From Pseudomonas viridiflava (lineage in GTDB: Bacteria; Pseudomonadota; Gammaproteobacteria; Pseudomonadales; Pseudomonadaceae), in assembly GCA_900596015.1 (NCBI GenBank), contig UVIF01000001.1, positions 824,513-888,512 on the forward strand: a stretch of 64,000 bases of DNA. The letters are read 5' to 3'. Each line of letters starts with the position of its first letter. The stretch's first letter is position 1. Below the pieces are notes generated by a model, which searched no databases, had not been told where the DNA came from, and was given only the letters and a program-made list of their open reading frames with translations. Below are positions 1 through 9,303 of the stretch, one piece after another. The translations under genes were made by a program, and so were the position numbers.

Positions 1-2261
1 AGCAGCTCGAAGGCAGCAGCCAACTGAGCGCGTGCCTGACTGCGCAGTGGCTGCAAGATGCAGGAACATTGCCGCTGGGCAAGCCGGACGACACCTGCGT
101 GGACCTCGCCGTCGCGATCCCCGGTGCAGCGCAGACCTTGCATGAAGACACCCTGACACTCGAGTTGAACATTCCCCAGGCCGCGCTGCGGCGCACTCCC
201 ATCGATTTCATCGATGAGCAGCAATGGGACAGCGGCATTGACGCGGCTACCTTGAACTATCAGTTCGCCGGCAGCCAGGGTCACCGCCAGGGCTCAGGTT
301 CCAGTTCCCAAGCCAGTCTTTACCTGCAGGCCGGGGTCAACGTCGCCGACTGGCGCCTGCGCTCGAGCTCTTCGTTCAGCCGCAGCCAGGACAGCCCCGG
401 GCGCTGGCAGCGCAGCAGCACTTTCGCCCAGCGCGATCTGTCCAGGCATTTGGGCACACTGACGCTGGGCGAGTACTTCACCTCTGGCAATGTCTTCAGC
501 AGTGTGCCCTACCAAGGTATCCAGCTCACCAGCGACATCGGCATGCTGCCCGACTCTCTGCAAGGCTACGCGCCGGTGGTCAGAGGCATCGCCGAGACCC
601 AGGCCAAGGTCGAGGTACGCCAGAACGGCTATTCGCTCTACACCACCTATGTACCGGCAGGCCCGTTCGTGATCGAAGACCTCACTGCCGCCGGCGGCAG
701 CGGTGAGCTGGAAATCATCGTGACCGAGGCCGACGGACGAGAGCGCCGTACCATCCAGCCTTACGCGACCTTGAGCAACATGCTGCGCCCCGGTGTCTGG
801 CGGCATGGCTTGACGCTTGGCCGCTACAACACCGCCGACGGTGCCGAACAGCCGTCCTTCGTCGAGGCCACCCTGGCCTACGGCTTGCCCCGTGACCTTA
901 CCGTCTACGGTGGCGTGCAGAGTGCCAGCTTCTATCAGGCGGGCCAGATCGGACTTGGCCTCAGCCTCGGCGTCCTGGGTGCCGTTTCACTGGACCTCAG
1001 CGATGCACGCACGTCGCGCCCGGCGGGTGGTCAGGACCAGGGGCGCAGCGTTGGCTGGCGCTATGGCAAGTCTTTCGACATCGGTACGTCGTTGCGCTTT
1101 GCCGGCTACCGCTATTCCACCCAAGGCTACCGCGATTTCGGCGAGGCGGTCTGGCAACAGACACCCACCGCTGCGCCACGCGGCAGCAAACGCAACCGCA
1201 TCGAAGCCAACCTGGCCCAGGCCACGGCATTCGGCTCGCTGCACATGAGTGTGCATCAGCAGACCTACTGGAACAGCAACCGGCAGGATCGCGAGGTTCA
1301 ATTCGGCGCCAACACCCACTACCGTGGCGTCAACTACGGCCTGTACGCCAGCCGCAGTCTCAGCGACGCCTATCGACAGAACACGCAGATCACCTTGACC
1401 GTGTCGGCGCCATTGGGGAGCAGCAGCAGCGCGACCTATTCGGCTTCGAGCACCGGTCAAGGGGGGGTGGGCCATCGCGCCAGCCTGATGGGCCAGCTGT
1501 CCGACGATCAGCGCTGGCGCTATGGCCTGGACGCCAGTCGCACGGATAACGGCGACAGGAGCGCAACGGCGTCGGCGACCTACCGTGCCCCCTTTGCCAT
1601 GCTGGGCACCTCGCTCACCGCCGGTCCTGATTACCGTCAGATCACTGCCACTGCAGCCGGCGCCCTGCTGGCCCATGCCGATGGCATCGAGTTGGGCCAT
1701 GTGCTGGGCGATACCGTCGCCCTGGTAGACGTGAACGGCGTTGCCGAAGTCGGCGTGCAGAATACACCGACCATGCGCACCAACCGGCACGGCTATGCAC
1801 TGGTGCCCTACCTGACGCCCTATCGCTCCAACCGCATCGTGCTCAACACCGATCACTTGGGTGCCGAAGTCGATATCGACAACAGCGTAGCGCTGGTCGT
1901 GCCTCGACGAGGCGCGGTCATCAAGGCACGCTTCAACGCAACGCGCTCGCGCAAGATCATCGCCCATCTACTCATGGCGGGCGGTAAGGCGCCGCCCTTC
2001 GGCAGCCAGGTGACCGATGCCGACGGCACGCTGGTGGGGGTGGTTGGCCCTGGCGGGCAAGTACTGCTGGGCGTCGCGCAGCTGCAGACGCTGCTGACCA
2101 CCTCGTGGGGTACCGGGCCGGACGGACAGTGCGCATTGCGCCTGCCAGAGGCCGAACCATCGCCGGCCACCCGCTACACCACCCACCAGTTGCTCTGCGA
2201 ACCGATGACCGCCGAGCGCTCCGATGAATCGACCCACCCCGCTCAGGAGGCTTCGACATGA
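1..2261 (+). CDS. Outer-membrane fimbrial usher, 5' end outside window
   Basis: Fimbrial usher (FimD/PapC family), the outer-membrane pore that receives chaperone-bound pilin subunits and assembles them into a surface pilus. The reading frame is open from base 3 to the stop at 2261, giving about 752 visible residues; ushers are usually 800-850, so the signal peptide and part of the N-terminal chaperone-binding domain lie upstream. The TTG at 69 is internal to the open frame and is not taken as the start. Visible family features are the plug/barrel segment with VPAGPFVIEDL, the GEYFTSGNVF barrel stretch, and a C-terminal region with two cysteines (GQCAL and LLCEP) fitting the usual C-terminal disulfide. 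The stop overlaps the next gene's start (ATGA), so the two are translationally coupled. Confidence 0.93.
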   Translation, partial: QLEGSSQLSACLTAQWLQDAGTLPLGKPDDTCVDLAVAIPGAAQTLHEDTLTLELNIPQAALRRTPIDFIDEQQWDSGIDAATLNYQFAGSQGHRQGSGSSSQASLYLQAGVNVADWRLRSSSSFSRSQDSPGRWQRSSTFAQRDLSRHLGTLTLGEYFTSGNVFSSVPYQGIQLTSDIGMLPDSLQGYAPVVRGIAETQAKVEVRQNGYSLYTTYVPAGPFVIEDLTAAGGSGELEIIVTEADGRERRTIQPYATLSNMLRPGVWRHGLTLGRYNTADGAEQPSFVEATLAYGLPRDLTVYGGVQSASFYQAGQIGLGLSLGVLGAVSLDLSDARTSRPAGGQDQGRSVGWRYGKSFDIGTSLRFAGYRYSTQGYRDFGEAVWQQTPTAAPRGSKRNRIEANLAQATAFGSLHMSVHQQTYWNSNRQDREVQFGANTHYRGVNYGLYASRSLSDAYRQNTQITLTVSAPLGSSSSATYSASSTGQGGVGHRASLMGQLSDDQRWRYGLDASRTDNGDRSATASATYRAPFAMLGTSLTAGPDYRQITATAAGALLAHADGIELGHVLGDTVALVDVNGVAEVGVQNTPTMRTNRHGYALVPYLTPYRSNRIVLNTDHLGAEVDIDNSVALVVPRRGAVIKARFNATRSRKIIAHLLMAGGKAPPFGSQVTDADGTLVGVVGPGGQVLLGVAQLQTLLTTSWGTGPDGQCALRLPEAEPSPATRYTTHQLLCEPMTAERSDESTHPAQEAST

Positions 2262-3292
2262 GCCCTTTCGTGAAGTTGTCGCTCGGCCCGTTCGGATGGT
2301 TGCTGGGCTGCACGGCCGCCCACGCGGCCTGCCCGCCTCCCGTAGACATGGCCACGCACAGTACAACCTATTTCATCCCGCGCGATGCGCCCATCGGTTC
2401 GTTGATCGCCTCCGGCGTGGTGAACTACGACAGCACTCGCGACCACACCTGCGCCAACCGTTCGGTTGTGGCCCAGATGCTTGTGGGGCCGCGTATACCC
2501 GCGATCGCGGCGGCCAACAGCGGCAGCCCCGGGACGACCGATATCGGTCAGCATCTGTACCAGACAGGTGTGCAGGGCATCGCGTTCGGCGCGGTCAAGA
2601 CCGATGGCCGTCTTTGCGACGCAGGCGGGTCGGAGATACCCGCCAACCAGCTTCATTTTCCGTTTTCCGCCGTCAGTTGTTCCAGCCGCTACCAGACACG
2701 GGTGTACTACTACCTCTACAAGACCGGGGACATTGCAGCCGGTGCACACACCTTGAATCAGCCGGGGTTTCAAGTGCTGTTCAACGGCGCCGTGCAATCC
2801 TCCCTGACCCTCAATCACACCGTTATCGTTGCCGGCTGCTCGATGCCAGCCACAGGGAGCAATCCGCTGGAGGTCGAACTCTTCGGCAGCGTCGGCAATT
2901 TCAACGGGAATGGCTCCGGCGGTCCGGTCAAAGAGTTCTCGATCCCACTTCTGAGCTGCGTGAAAGGCAATTACTCCACCTACTATCCGTGGAACTACTT
3001 TCAGGGCAACTATGCCAATGTACGCTTTGAGCCCTCCCGCGGCTCCACCCTGCTGGACGGCCCGGCCGGTATCGTCGGGCTCAGGCCGGAGTCCACCGCA
3101 ACCGGGATAGGTGTACAGATCCTCAAGCGGGACATGACACCTGTTCGACTCGGTGAAGAAGTGCAGATCACCCATGTGAACGACGGGATCACGAACCTGG
3201 CGTTCAACGCCCGATACGTCCAGGTGGGCGACACGGCGCCCACGGGGGGTACCGCCGACGCGACGGTGAATTTTACCGTTACCTTCAAATGA
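2258..3292 (+). CDS. Fimbrial protein, probable tip adhesin-like subunit
   Basis: Secreted fimbrial subunit of 344 residues encoded last in the usher operon, overlapping the usher stop by four bases. It begins with a signal peptide (hydrophobic stretch ending AAHA before ACPPP, cleavage near residue 24). It is about twice the size of a structural pilin (150-180 residues), which fits a two-domain tip adhesin: an N-terminal, possibly ligand-binding half and a C-terminal pilin domain. The end, ATVNFTVTFK, looks like the alternating terminal strand of pilins that takes part in donor-strand exchange. Several cysteines are present in both halves. The ligand cannot be predicted. A strong hairpin terminator follows the stop directly. 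Confidence 0.8.
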   Translation: MSPFVKLSLGPFGWLLGCTAAHAACPPPVDMATHSTTYFIPRDAPIGSLIASGVVNYDSTRDHTCANRSVVAQMLVGPRIPAIAAANSGSPGTTDIGQHLYQTGVQGIAFGAVKTDGRLCDAGGSEIPANQLHFPFSAVSCSSRYQTRVYYYLYKTGDIAAGAHTLNQPGFQVLFNGAVQSSLTLNHTVIVAGCSMPATGSNPLEVELFGSVGNFNGNGSGGPVKEFSIPLLSCVKGNYSTYYPWNYFQGNYANVRFEPSRGSTLLDGPAGIVGLRPESTATGIGVQILKRDMTPVRLGEEVQITHVNDGITNLAFNARYVQVGDTAPTGGTADATVNFTVTFK

Positions 3293-3322
3293 AAAAGGCG
3301 ATCCTTACGGATCGCCTTTTTC
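3293..3322. terminator. Bidirectional terminator between fimbrial operon and sspB
   Basis: Nearly perfect palindrome: AAAAAGGCGATCC, loop TTAC, then GGATCGCCTTTTT. Both strands carry a GC stem followed by a T-run, so it can end the rightward fimbrial operon and the leftward sspA-sspB transcript. It touches both stop codons. Confidence 0.88.
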
Positions 3323-3752
3323 ATTTCACCACTTTCAGACTTGGCCGCCCGGATGGCCGCGGTGGCGGGTTGCCCGGTGGCGGAGCGTCATCATCGGATT
3401 CGACGATGTCCTCGAACTCGGCTTCTTCCTCGTCCAGATCGGGCGACTCCAGATCGAAGACCATGCCCTGGCCATTCTCCCGGGCGTAGATACCGAGAAT
3501 GGCACCCGAAGGCAGGAACAGCGTGTGCGATACGCCGCCGAAGCGACCGTCGAAACTGACCGCCTCGTTATCCATGTGCAGGTTGCGCACGGCGCTGGGC
3601 GACACGTTCAGAACGATCTGGCCATCGCTGGCGAAACCTTGCGGGACCTGGACCGAGGGATACTCGGCATTGACCAGCATGTGCGGGGTGCAGTCATTGT
3701 CGACGATCCACTCGTACAGGGCGCGGATCAAATAGGGACGACTGGAGTTCAT
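3321..3752 (-). CDS. sspB: ClpXP protease specificity-enhancing factor SspB
   Basis: Adaptor that binds ssrA-tagged proteins from stalled ribosomes and delivers them to ClpXP in the cytoplasm. At 143 residues it has the family layout: an N-terminal substrate-binding fold (MNSSRPYLIRALYEW, then QVPQGF and SFDGRFGG), an acidic flexible linker, and a short C-terminal ClpX-docking tail (RPSLKVVK). The start is the ATG at 3752, seven bases after GAGGAG; the TTG one codon upstream is less well placed. It lies 17 bases after sspA and forms the usual sspA-sspB operon. Confidence 0.95.
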   Translation of the reverse strand: MNSSRPYLIRALYEWIVDNDCTPHMLVNAEYPSVQVPQGFASDGQIVLNVSPSAVRNLHMDNEAVSFDGRFGGVSHTLFLPSGAILGIYARENGQGMVFDLESPDLDEEEAEFEDIVESDDDAPPPGNPPPRPSGRPSLKVVK

Positions 3753-3769
3753 CAACGGCTCCTCAAAAC

Positions 3770-4387
3770 CTAGCGCATTTCACGTTCAGCGGCGGACAGG
3801 CTGGCCTTGAAGGCCTCCCGCGCGAACTGACGTTCCATATAGTCGAGCAGCGGCTTGGCAGGCCGCGGCAGTTCGATACCCATGATCGGCAAGCGCCAGA
3901 GTATCGGCAGTAGACAGCAGTCGACCAGACTTTGCTCATCACTGAGAAAGCAGGGCTTGTCGGCAAACAGTGCCGAAACGCCGGTCAGGCTTTCGCGCAA
4001 TTCCTTGCGCGCCTGAACGCGGGCGGCTTCCTTGCTGCGCGGGTCGAGGATCAGGTCGGCCAGGCCACACCAGTCGCGCTGGATGCGATGGATCAGCAAC
4101 CGGCTGTTGGCTCGCGCCACCGGGTACACCGGCAGCAGCGGCGGATGCGGATAGCGTTCGTCGAGGTATTCCATCACCACGGTCGATTCGAACAGGGCCA
4201 GGTCGCGGTCGACCAGCGTTGGCGTGCTGCCGTAGGGGTTCACTTCGATCAGCCTGGGTGGCAGGCGACCGCCCTCCACGTTGATGATCTCTGCGCTGAC
4301 GCCTTTCTCGGCGAGAACGATGCGCACCCGATGAGAATAGTGGTCGGCGGGGTCGGAGTAACAGGCCAACCGATTGGTCACGCCCAT
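3770..4387 (-). CDS. sspA: Stringent starvation protein A
   Basis: RNA-polymerase-associated protein of the glutathione-S-transferase fold, 205 residues. In gamma-proteobacteria SspA binds RNA polymerase under starvation and acid stress and influences virulence gene expression. The N-terminal thioredoxin-like domain ([19 protein letters not shown], then [31 protein letters not shown]) is followed by the all-helical GST C-terminal domain. The ATG at 4387 was chosen because GAGGAGGAC precedes it and homologues begin MGVTNRL. It is separated from petC upstream by a terminator, so sspAB has its own promoter in the 84-base gap. Confidence 0.95.
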   Translation of the reverse strand: MGVTNRLACYSDPADHYSHRVRIVLAEKGVSAEIINVEGGRLPPRLIEVNPYGSTPTLVDRDLALFESTVVMEYLDERYPHPPLLPVYPVARANSRLLIHRIQRDWCGLADLILDPRSKEAARVQARKELRESLTGVSALFADKPCFLSDEQSLVDCCLLPILWRLPIMGIELPRPAKPLLDYMERQFAREAFKASLSAAEREMR

Positions 4388-4415
4388 GGCGGTCCTCCTC
4401 GCGTATGTATGAATG

Positions 4416-4444
4416 CAAAAACGAGCGCCACCCACAGGGGGCGC
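4416..4444 (-). terminator. Terminator of the petABC operon
   Basis: On the minus strand, stem GCGCCCCC, loop TGT, GGGTGGCGC, followed by TCGTTTTTG. It lies 27 bases downstream of the petC stop and upstream of sspA. Confidence 0.75.
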
Positions 4445-4471
4445 AAGCAAGCCGCGCAGTTTACCGCACTT

Positions 4472-5194
4472 TCAACCTACGTCCTTCCAGTATTCGCGTT
4501 TCAGCAAGTAAGCGAGAACGATCAGCAGCGCCAGATAGAGCAATACGTACAGACCGATCTGTTGGCTCCGTGCCTTGACCGGCTCGGCCGAGTACGCCAG
4601 GAACGTCACCAGATTCCTGACCTTGTCGGCGAATTGCGCCGCGTCCAGGCTACCGGTACCGGGTATCACGCGTAGGCGGGTGCACGGCTGCGCCGCAGGC
4701 TCTGCGCAGTCGAGCACCTGACGCCCCTGCAGACTCTCCAGCACATTGGGCATGCCGACGTTGGGGTAGACGATATTGTTCACTCCCCAGGGCCGGGCGG
4801 CGTCGGCGTGGAAGCCCTGCAGATAGGCGTACAGCCAATCGGTGCCGCGCACCCGCGCGACCAGGGTCAGGTCGGGCACCTCGGCGCCGAACCAGGCCTT
4901 GGCATCGCCCGGCTGCAGACGCGTCTGCATGTGATCGGCAATGGCTGCGCCGGCTGGAGCCAAGGTTTGCAGCATCTGCTCATAGGGTATGCCCAGGTCG
5001 TCGGCCACCGTCTGGTAACGCTGGAACCTGGCCCCATGGCAGCCCATGCAATAGCCGACGAAGGTGCTCGCACCGTCTCGCAAGGCCGCCTTGTCGGACA
5101 CGTCGATCGCCACCGGGCGCACCAGCGGCGTCACCGGGTCCGCCCAGGCCAGCGGCAGGGCCAGCAACAGCAAGACTGCAATCCACACTTTCAT
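4472..5194 (-). CDS. petC: Cytochrome c1 of the bc1 complex
   Basis: Cytochrome c1, the c-type heme subunit that passes electrons from the Rieske protein to soluble cytochrome c on the periplasmic side. It has 240 residues. An N-terminal signal sequence (MKVWIAVLLLLALPLAWA) is followed by the heme-attachment motif CMGCH, a candidate axial methionine in YPNVGMPNVLE, and a C-terminal membrane anchor (GLYVLLYLALLIVLAYLL) before KREYWKDVG. The start ATG at 5194 overlaps the petB stop as ATGA. It is the third gene of petA-petB-petC. Confidence 0.95.
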   Translation of the reverse strand: MKVWIAVLLLLALPLAWADPVTPLVRPVAIDVSDKAALRDGASTFVGYCMGCHGARFQRYQTVADDLGIPYEQMLQTLAPAGAAIADHMQTRLQPGDAKAWFGAEVPDLTLVARVRGTDWLYAYLQGFHADAARPWGVNNIVYPNVGMPNVLESLQGRQVLDCAEPAAQPCTRLRVIPGTGSLDAAQFADKVRNLVTFLAYSAEPVKARSQQIGLYVLLYLALLIVLAYLLKREYWKDVG

Positions 5195-6405
5195 CGGCGA
5201 GGGATCCGATCGGGTACCGGCCGCGTGATCTCCCGTCGCGTGTACAGCGGCATGGCCAGGAAATAGCCGAAGTACAGCACTACGCATACTCGCGCTACCC
5301 AGGTGGTGATGGCCGTGGCCGGTTGCATACCGACGTAGCCCAGCGTCACCAACGCCACGCAGAACAGCGCCAGGGCTGTGCGGCTGAGCCAGCCCTTGTA
5401 GCGCATCGACTTGACCGGGCTGCGGTCAAGCCACGGCAGCACGAACAGGATGGCAATCGCGAAAGCCATGGCCAGCACGCCCATGAGCTTGTCGGGAACG
5501 GCGCGCAGGATCGCGTAGAACGGGGTGAAGTACCAGACCGGCGCGATATGTTCGGGCGTCTTGAGCATGTCGGCAGGCTCGAAATTGGCAGGCTCCAGAA
5601 AGTACCCGCCCATCTGCGGAAAGAAGAACACCACGGCGCTGAACACGAAGAGAAAGATCGCCACCCCGAGCAGGTCCTTGACCGTGTAGTAGGGATGGAA
5701 GGCAATGCCATCCAACGGTTTGCCTTTGGCATCCAGGTGTCGCTTGATATCAATGCCTTCGGGATTGTTCGAGCCTACCTGGTGCAACGCCAGAATGTGC
5801 AGCACCACCAGTCCGACGATCAGCAACGGCAATGCCACCACATGCAGCGCGAAGAAGCGGTTCAAGGTAACGCCCGAAACCAGATAGTCGCCGCGGATCC
5901 ATTGGGCCAGGTCGGCGCCCACGATCGGAATCGCCCCGAACAGGGAAATGATCACCTGCGCGCCCCAATACGACATCTGCCCCCACGGCAGCAGGTAGCC
6001 CATGAACGCTTCCGCCATCAGCAGCAGGTAGATCGACATGCCGAAGACCCACACCAGCTCGCGCGGCTTTTGATAGGAGCCATACAGCAGCCCGCGAAAC
6101 ATGTGCAGGTAGATCACGATGAAGAATGCCGACGCGCCGGTCGAATGCAGGTAGCGCAGGAGCCAGCCGTATTCGACGTCGCGCATGATGTATTCGATGG
6201 AAGCGAAGGCGCCTTCGGCCGTAGGGGTATAGTTCATGGTCAACCAGATGCCGGTAAGCAACTGGTTGAGCAGCATCAACAGCGCCAGCGAGCCGAAGAT
6301 ATAGAAAAAATTCAGGTTCTTCGGGACGTAGTAATGGCTCAGATGATCACGCCATACCCTGCCCACCGGCAGACGCGCCTCAATCCACTGCAGCAGGCCA
6401 CGCAT
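5191..6405 (-). CDS. petB: Cytochrome b of the bc1 complex
   Basis: Di-heme cytochrome b, the membrane core of ubiquinol-cytochrome c reductase, 404 residues with eight predicted membrane helices. Heme-ligand histidines are visible in helix B (LHSTGASAFF and IYLHMFRG) and helix D (FFALHVVALP and VVLHILALH). The Qo-site motif, classically PEWY, reads PVWY within PEHIAPVWYF; I recall this as a known beta/gamma-proteobacterial variant. The ATG at 6405 overlaps the petA stop (ATGA), and the stop overlaps petC, so all three subunits are translationally coupled. Confidence 0.96.
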   Translation of the reverse strand: MRGLLQWIEARLPVGRVWRDHLSHYYVPKNLNFFYIFGSLALLMLLNQLLTGIWLTMNYTPTAEGAFASIEYIMRDVEYGWLLRYLHSTGASAFFIVIYLHMFRGLLYGSYQKPRELVWVFGMSIYLLLMAEAFMGYLLPWGQMSYWGAQVIISLFGAIPIVGADLAQWIRGDYLVSGVTLNRFFALHVVALPLLIVGLVVLHILALHQVGSNNPEGIDIKRHLDAKGKPLDGIAFHPYYTVKDLLGVAIFLFVFSAVVFFFPQMGGYFLEPANFEPADMLKTPEHIAPVWYFTPFYAILRAVPDKLMGVLAMAFAIAILFVLPWLDRSPVKSMRYKGWLSRTALALFCVALVTLGYVGMQPATAITTWVARVCVVLYFGYFLAMPLYTRREITRPVPDRIPRR

Positions 6406-7013
6406 CAGGCACCCTCCCCGTCGATACCCAATACGAGCACATCGGCACTTTCGTAAAAGTGCGGTGGGACCGCAAGGTTCGAGGGCGCGGGCTGCGCCTT
6501 GTACACACGTCCGGCCAGATCGTAGCGCGAGCCATGGCACGGGCAAAAATACCCGCCCTGCCAGTCCGGACCGAGATCGACGGCGGCGACCTCGGGACGA
6601 AAGGTCGGCGAGCACCCCAGGTGCGTGCAGAGACCAACCACCACCAGCACGTCGGGCTTGATGGCTCGCAGCGCTGCGTCGACATAGCCTGGTTGATCCG
6701 AATCCCGCGATCGAGGATCGGCCAGGTGCTCGGTGTCATGGGCCAGGCGCTCGAGGATCTGCGGCGTGCGTCGGCAGATGAAAACGGGTTGGCCGCGCCA
6801 CTGCACAACCAGCTGCTGCCCCGGCTCGATCTTGGCGATGTTCACCTTTACCGGAGCGGCTGCGGCGCGGGCCTTGGCACTGGGCTGCCATGACGCCACG
6901 AAGGGCACTGCCGCACCCACCGCGCCGGCAGCGCCCACCAACGCCGTGGTTCTGACCAGAAAGCGTCGGCGACCCTGGTCGATGTCACGCGCGCCGCCCT
7001 GCTCCTCTGCCAT
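6405..7013 (-). CDS. petA: Rieske iron-sulfur subunit of the bc1 complex
   Basis: Rieske [2Fe-2S] protein, which takes the first electron from ubiquinol at the Qo site. It has 202 residues. The N-terminus has a twin-arginine-type motif (GRRRFLV) followed by a hydrophobic helix that remains as membrane anchor. Cluster-binding boxes are CTHLGC and CPCHGS, giving the two Cys and two His ligands and the bridging disulfide cysteines. ATG at 7013 is preferred over the adjacent GTG at 7016; TAAGG lies about eight bases upstream. First gene of petABC. Confidence 0.95.
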   Translation of the reverse strand: MAEEQGGARDIDQGRRRFLVRTTALVGAAGAVGAAVPFVASWQPSAKARAAAAPVKVNIAKIEPGQQLVVQWRGQPVFICRRTPQILERLAHDTEHLADPRSRDSDQPGYVDAALRAIKPDVLVVVGLCTHLGCSPTFRPEVAAVDLGPDWQGGYFCPCHGSRYDLAGRVYKAQPAPSNLAVPPHFYESADVLVLGIDGEGA

Positions 7014-7093
7014 CACTTACCTTAGCCTGCTGCAACAGGCGTCTGCATTGTCTTGCGGGCAGTGTACCAGCGCCTCCCAAGGATTGACGGGCG

Positions 7094-7129
7094 AAAAAAA
7101 ACCCGGCTCGCGAGAACCGGGTTTTTTCT
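7094..7129 (-). terminator. Terminator of the rplM-rpsI operon
   Basis: On the minus strand, AAAAAACCCGGTTC, loop TCGC, GAGCCGGGTTTTTTTT. It sits 17 bases after the rpsI stop and separates the ribosomal operon from petABC. Confidence 0.9.
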
Positions 7130-7145
7130 GGAACGAAGACGCGAA

Positions 7146-7538
7146 TTAACGCTTCGAGTACTGCGGACGCTTACGCGCTTTACGCAGACCGACTTTCTTA
7201 CGTTCAACTTCACGAGCATCGCGAGTCACGAAGCCTGCTTTACGCAGGGCCGGACGCAGTGCTTCGTCGTAGTCCATCAGTGCACGAGTGATACCGTGAC
7301 GGATCGCACCGGCCTGACCGCTGACACCACCACCGATAACGGTGACGTAGATGTCGAACTTTTCGGTGTTCTCGGTCAGCTCCAGCGGTTGACGAACTAC
7401 CATGCGGGCAGTTTCGCGACCGAAGAAGGTTTCCAGAGTGCGGTTGTTGATGGAGATCTTACCGGTGCCCGGACGCAGGAAAACGCGAGCGGTTGCGGTC
7501 TTGCGACGGCCAGTGCCGTAATTTTGAGTCGCCGACAT
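7146..7538 (-). CDS. rpsI: 30S ribosomal protein S9
   Basis: Small-subunit ribosomal protein of 130 residues, the normal length. The N-terminal [19 protein letters not shown] and the basic tail ending RKRPQYSKR, whose last residues reach the P-site tRNA, are diagnostic. It follows rplM by 14 bases, the standard rplM-rpsI operon, and is ended by the hairpin at 7094-7129. Confidence 0.98.
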   Translation of the reverse strand: MSATQNYGTGRRKTATARVFLRPGTGKISINNRTLETFFGRETARMVVRQPLELTENTEKFDIYVTVIGGGVSGQAGAIRHGITRALMDYDEALRPALRKAGFVTRDAREVERKKVGLRKARKRPQYSKR

Positions 7539-7552
7539 AATGAACTATTCCG

Positions 7553-7981
7553 TTAAAACTTCAGTTCTTGGGGCTGCTGAGCAGTATGAGGGTGAGCAGC
7601 GCCCGCATAGACTTTCAGCTTACGGTACATGTCGCGACCCAGCGGGTTCTTGGGCAGCATGCCCTTGACCGCGGTCTCGAGCACGCGCTCAGGCGCCTTG
7701 GCGATCAGCTTTTCAAAGTTGATCGACTTGATACCGCCCGGGAAACCGGAGTGGGAGTAGTAGATCTTGTCAGTGGTCTTGGCACCAGTGACACGCACCT
7801 GCTCGGCGTTGATGACGACGATGTAGTCGCCGGTGTCAACGTGAGGAGTGTACTCAGGCTTGTGCTTGCCACGCAGACGGCTCGCGATTTCTGTAGCCAG
7901 ACGACCCAGGGTCTGACCAGCAGCATCAACGACGAACCAGTCGCGCTTTACTGTTTCCGGTTTAGCAGTAAAAGTTTTCAT
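7553..7981 (-). CDS. rplM: 50S ribosomal protein L13
   Basis: Large-subunit protein L13, 142 residues, an early assembly protein. The sequence is typical ([47 protein letters not shown] segment [18 protein letters not shown]). First gene of the rplM-rpsI operon; its promoter must lie in the divergent gap shared with tas. Confidence 0.98.
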   Translation of the reverse strand: MKTFTAKPETVKRDWFVVDAAGQTLGRLATEIASRLRGKHKPEYTPHVDTGDYIVVINAEQVRVTGAKTTDKIYYSHSGFPGGIKSINFEKLIAKAPERVLETAVKGMLPKNPLGRDMYRKLKVYAGAAHPHTAQQPQELKF

Positions 7982-8232
7982 TCTTTATAGCCTCAGGGGC
8001 CGCCCAGCAAAAAGAGACGGCGGATCTTACTGAATAGTGCTTACTTTGACAAGTCAAAGGCAGCCGGGCACAGGACGCTTTTGGGGGGCTCGGGTCTTCG
8101 CGTCACATACACGGCAAAATTCTTCCGGGATGCGGGGCATCACTTCCACTTCACAGAGAGGGGCCGAATTATCCAGATTGCGAAAAAAATATCAACCTGC
8201 TTTTATGATTCCTTTGCCAAGAGGAGTCACCG

Positions 8233-9273
8233 ATGCACTATCGCCAGCTGGGACGTACCGATCTGAACGTGAGCGCGCTGTGCCTGGGCACCATGACCTG
8301 GGGCGAGCAGAACACCGAGGAGCAAGGCTTCGCGCAGATAGAAAGAGCCAAGGCGGCCGGCATCAATTTCATCGACACGGCGGAAATGTACCCCGTGCCC
8401 CCGCGCTCCGAAACCTATGCGGCCACCGAGCGGGTGATCGGCAACTGGTTCAAGCGCCAGGGCGACCGGTCCGACTGGATCCTGGCCAGCAAGATCGCCG
8501 GCCCCGGCAATGGCATCAGCCATATCCGCGACGGCCAGCTCAAATTCAACCGCGAGCATATCGTTGCGGCGCTCGACGCCAGCCTGCAGCGGCTGCAGAC
8601 CGACTGGATCGATCTCTATCAGTTGCACTGGCCGGAGCGCAGCACCAATTTCTTCGGCAAGCTGGGCTACCAGCACACCCAGGATCAGCTCGATACCCCG
8701 CTGCAGGAAACCCTGCAGGTGCTCGACGAGCAGGTCAAGGCCGGCAAGATCAGGCATGTCGGGCTGTCCAACGAAACGCCCTGGGGCACGATGAAGTTCC
8801 TGGGCCTGGCCGACAGCGGCAACCTGCCCCGCCCGGTGTCCATCCAGAACCCCTACAACCTGCTCAACCGTACATTCGAAGTGGGCCTGGCCGAAGTTGC
8901 AATCCGCGAGCAGTGCGGGCTGCTGGCTTACTCGCCCCTGGCGTTCGGCATGCTCTCGGGCAAGTTCGAGAATGGCGCGCGGCCGGCAGGCAGTCGTCTG
9001 GCGCTGTTCAGCCGGTTTACCCGCTATGCCAACGAGCAAGCGGTCGCTGCCACCACCCGCTACGTAGAGCTGGCCCGCGAACATGGCCTGGACCCGGCGC
9101 AAATGGCACTGGCCTTCGTTACTGCGCAGCCGTTCGTGACCAGCAACATCATTGGCGCGACCTCGCTGGAGCAACTGGACAGCAACCTGGCGAGCATCGA
9201 CCTGGTGCTGTCCGAAGACGTGCTGGCGGATATCGAGGCGATCCATAAGGCGCAGCCGAATCCGGCGCCCTGA
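8233..9273 (+). CDS. tas: NADP(H)-dependent aldo-keto reductase, Tas type
   Basis: Aldo-keto reductase of 346 residues, the same length as Escherichia coli Tas, and closely similar to it along its length as I recall that sequence (LGTMTWGEQN, DTAEMYPVPPRSET, LYQLHWPERSTNFFGKLGY, VSIQNPYNLLNRTFEVGLAE). The predicted catalytic residues are the Asp and Tyr of DTAEMY, the Lys of ASKIAG and the His of LHW. It probably reduces small carbonyl compounds with NADPH; the physiological substrate is unknown. The ATG follows GAGGAG by six bases. Monocistronic, divergent from rplM. Confidence 0.92.
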   Translation: MHYRQLGRTDLNVSALCLGTMTWGEQNTEEQGFAQIERAKAAGINFIDTAEMYPVPPRSETYAATERVIGNWFKRQGDRSDWILASKIAGPGNGISHIRDGQLKFNREHIVAALDASLQRLQTDWIDLYQLHWPERSTNFFGKLGYQHTQDQLDTPLQETLQVLDEQVKAGKIRHVGLSNETPWGTMKFLGLADSGNLPRPVSIQNPYNLLNRTFEVGLAEVAIREQCGLLAYSPLAFGMLSGKFENGARPAGSRLALFSRFTRYANEQAVAATTRYVELAREHGLDPAQMALAFVTAQPFVTSNIIGATSLEQLDSNLASIDLVLSEDVLADIEAIHKAQPNPAP

Positions 9274-9303
9274 TTTTCGATCGTTGCCGTTCCTGATGAC
9301 CTC

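Noticed and set aside
5594..5620. PVWY in place of PEWY in cytochrome b as a sign of a broken Qo site
   Set aside because: I recall this variant as normal for beta- and gamma-proteobacterial cytochrome b, and all heme ligands are intact.
7021..7145. Possible small RNA or tRNA between rpsI and petA
   Set aside because: The only structure is the rplM-rpsI terminator hairpin; no tRNA-like cloverleaf was found here or in the other gaps.
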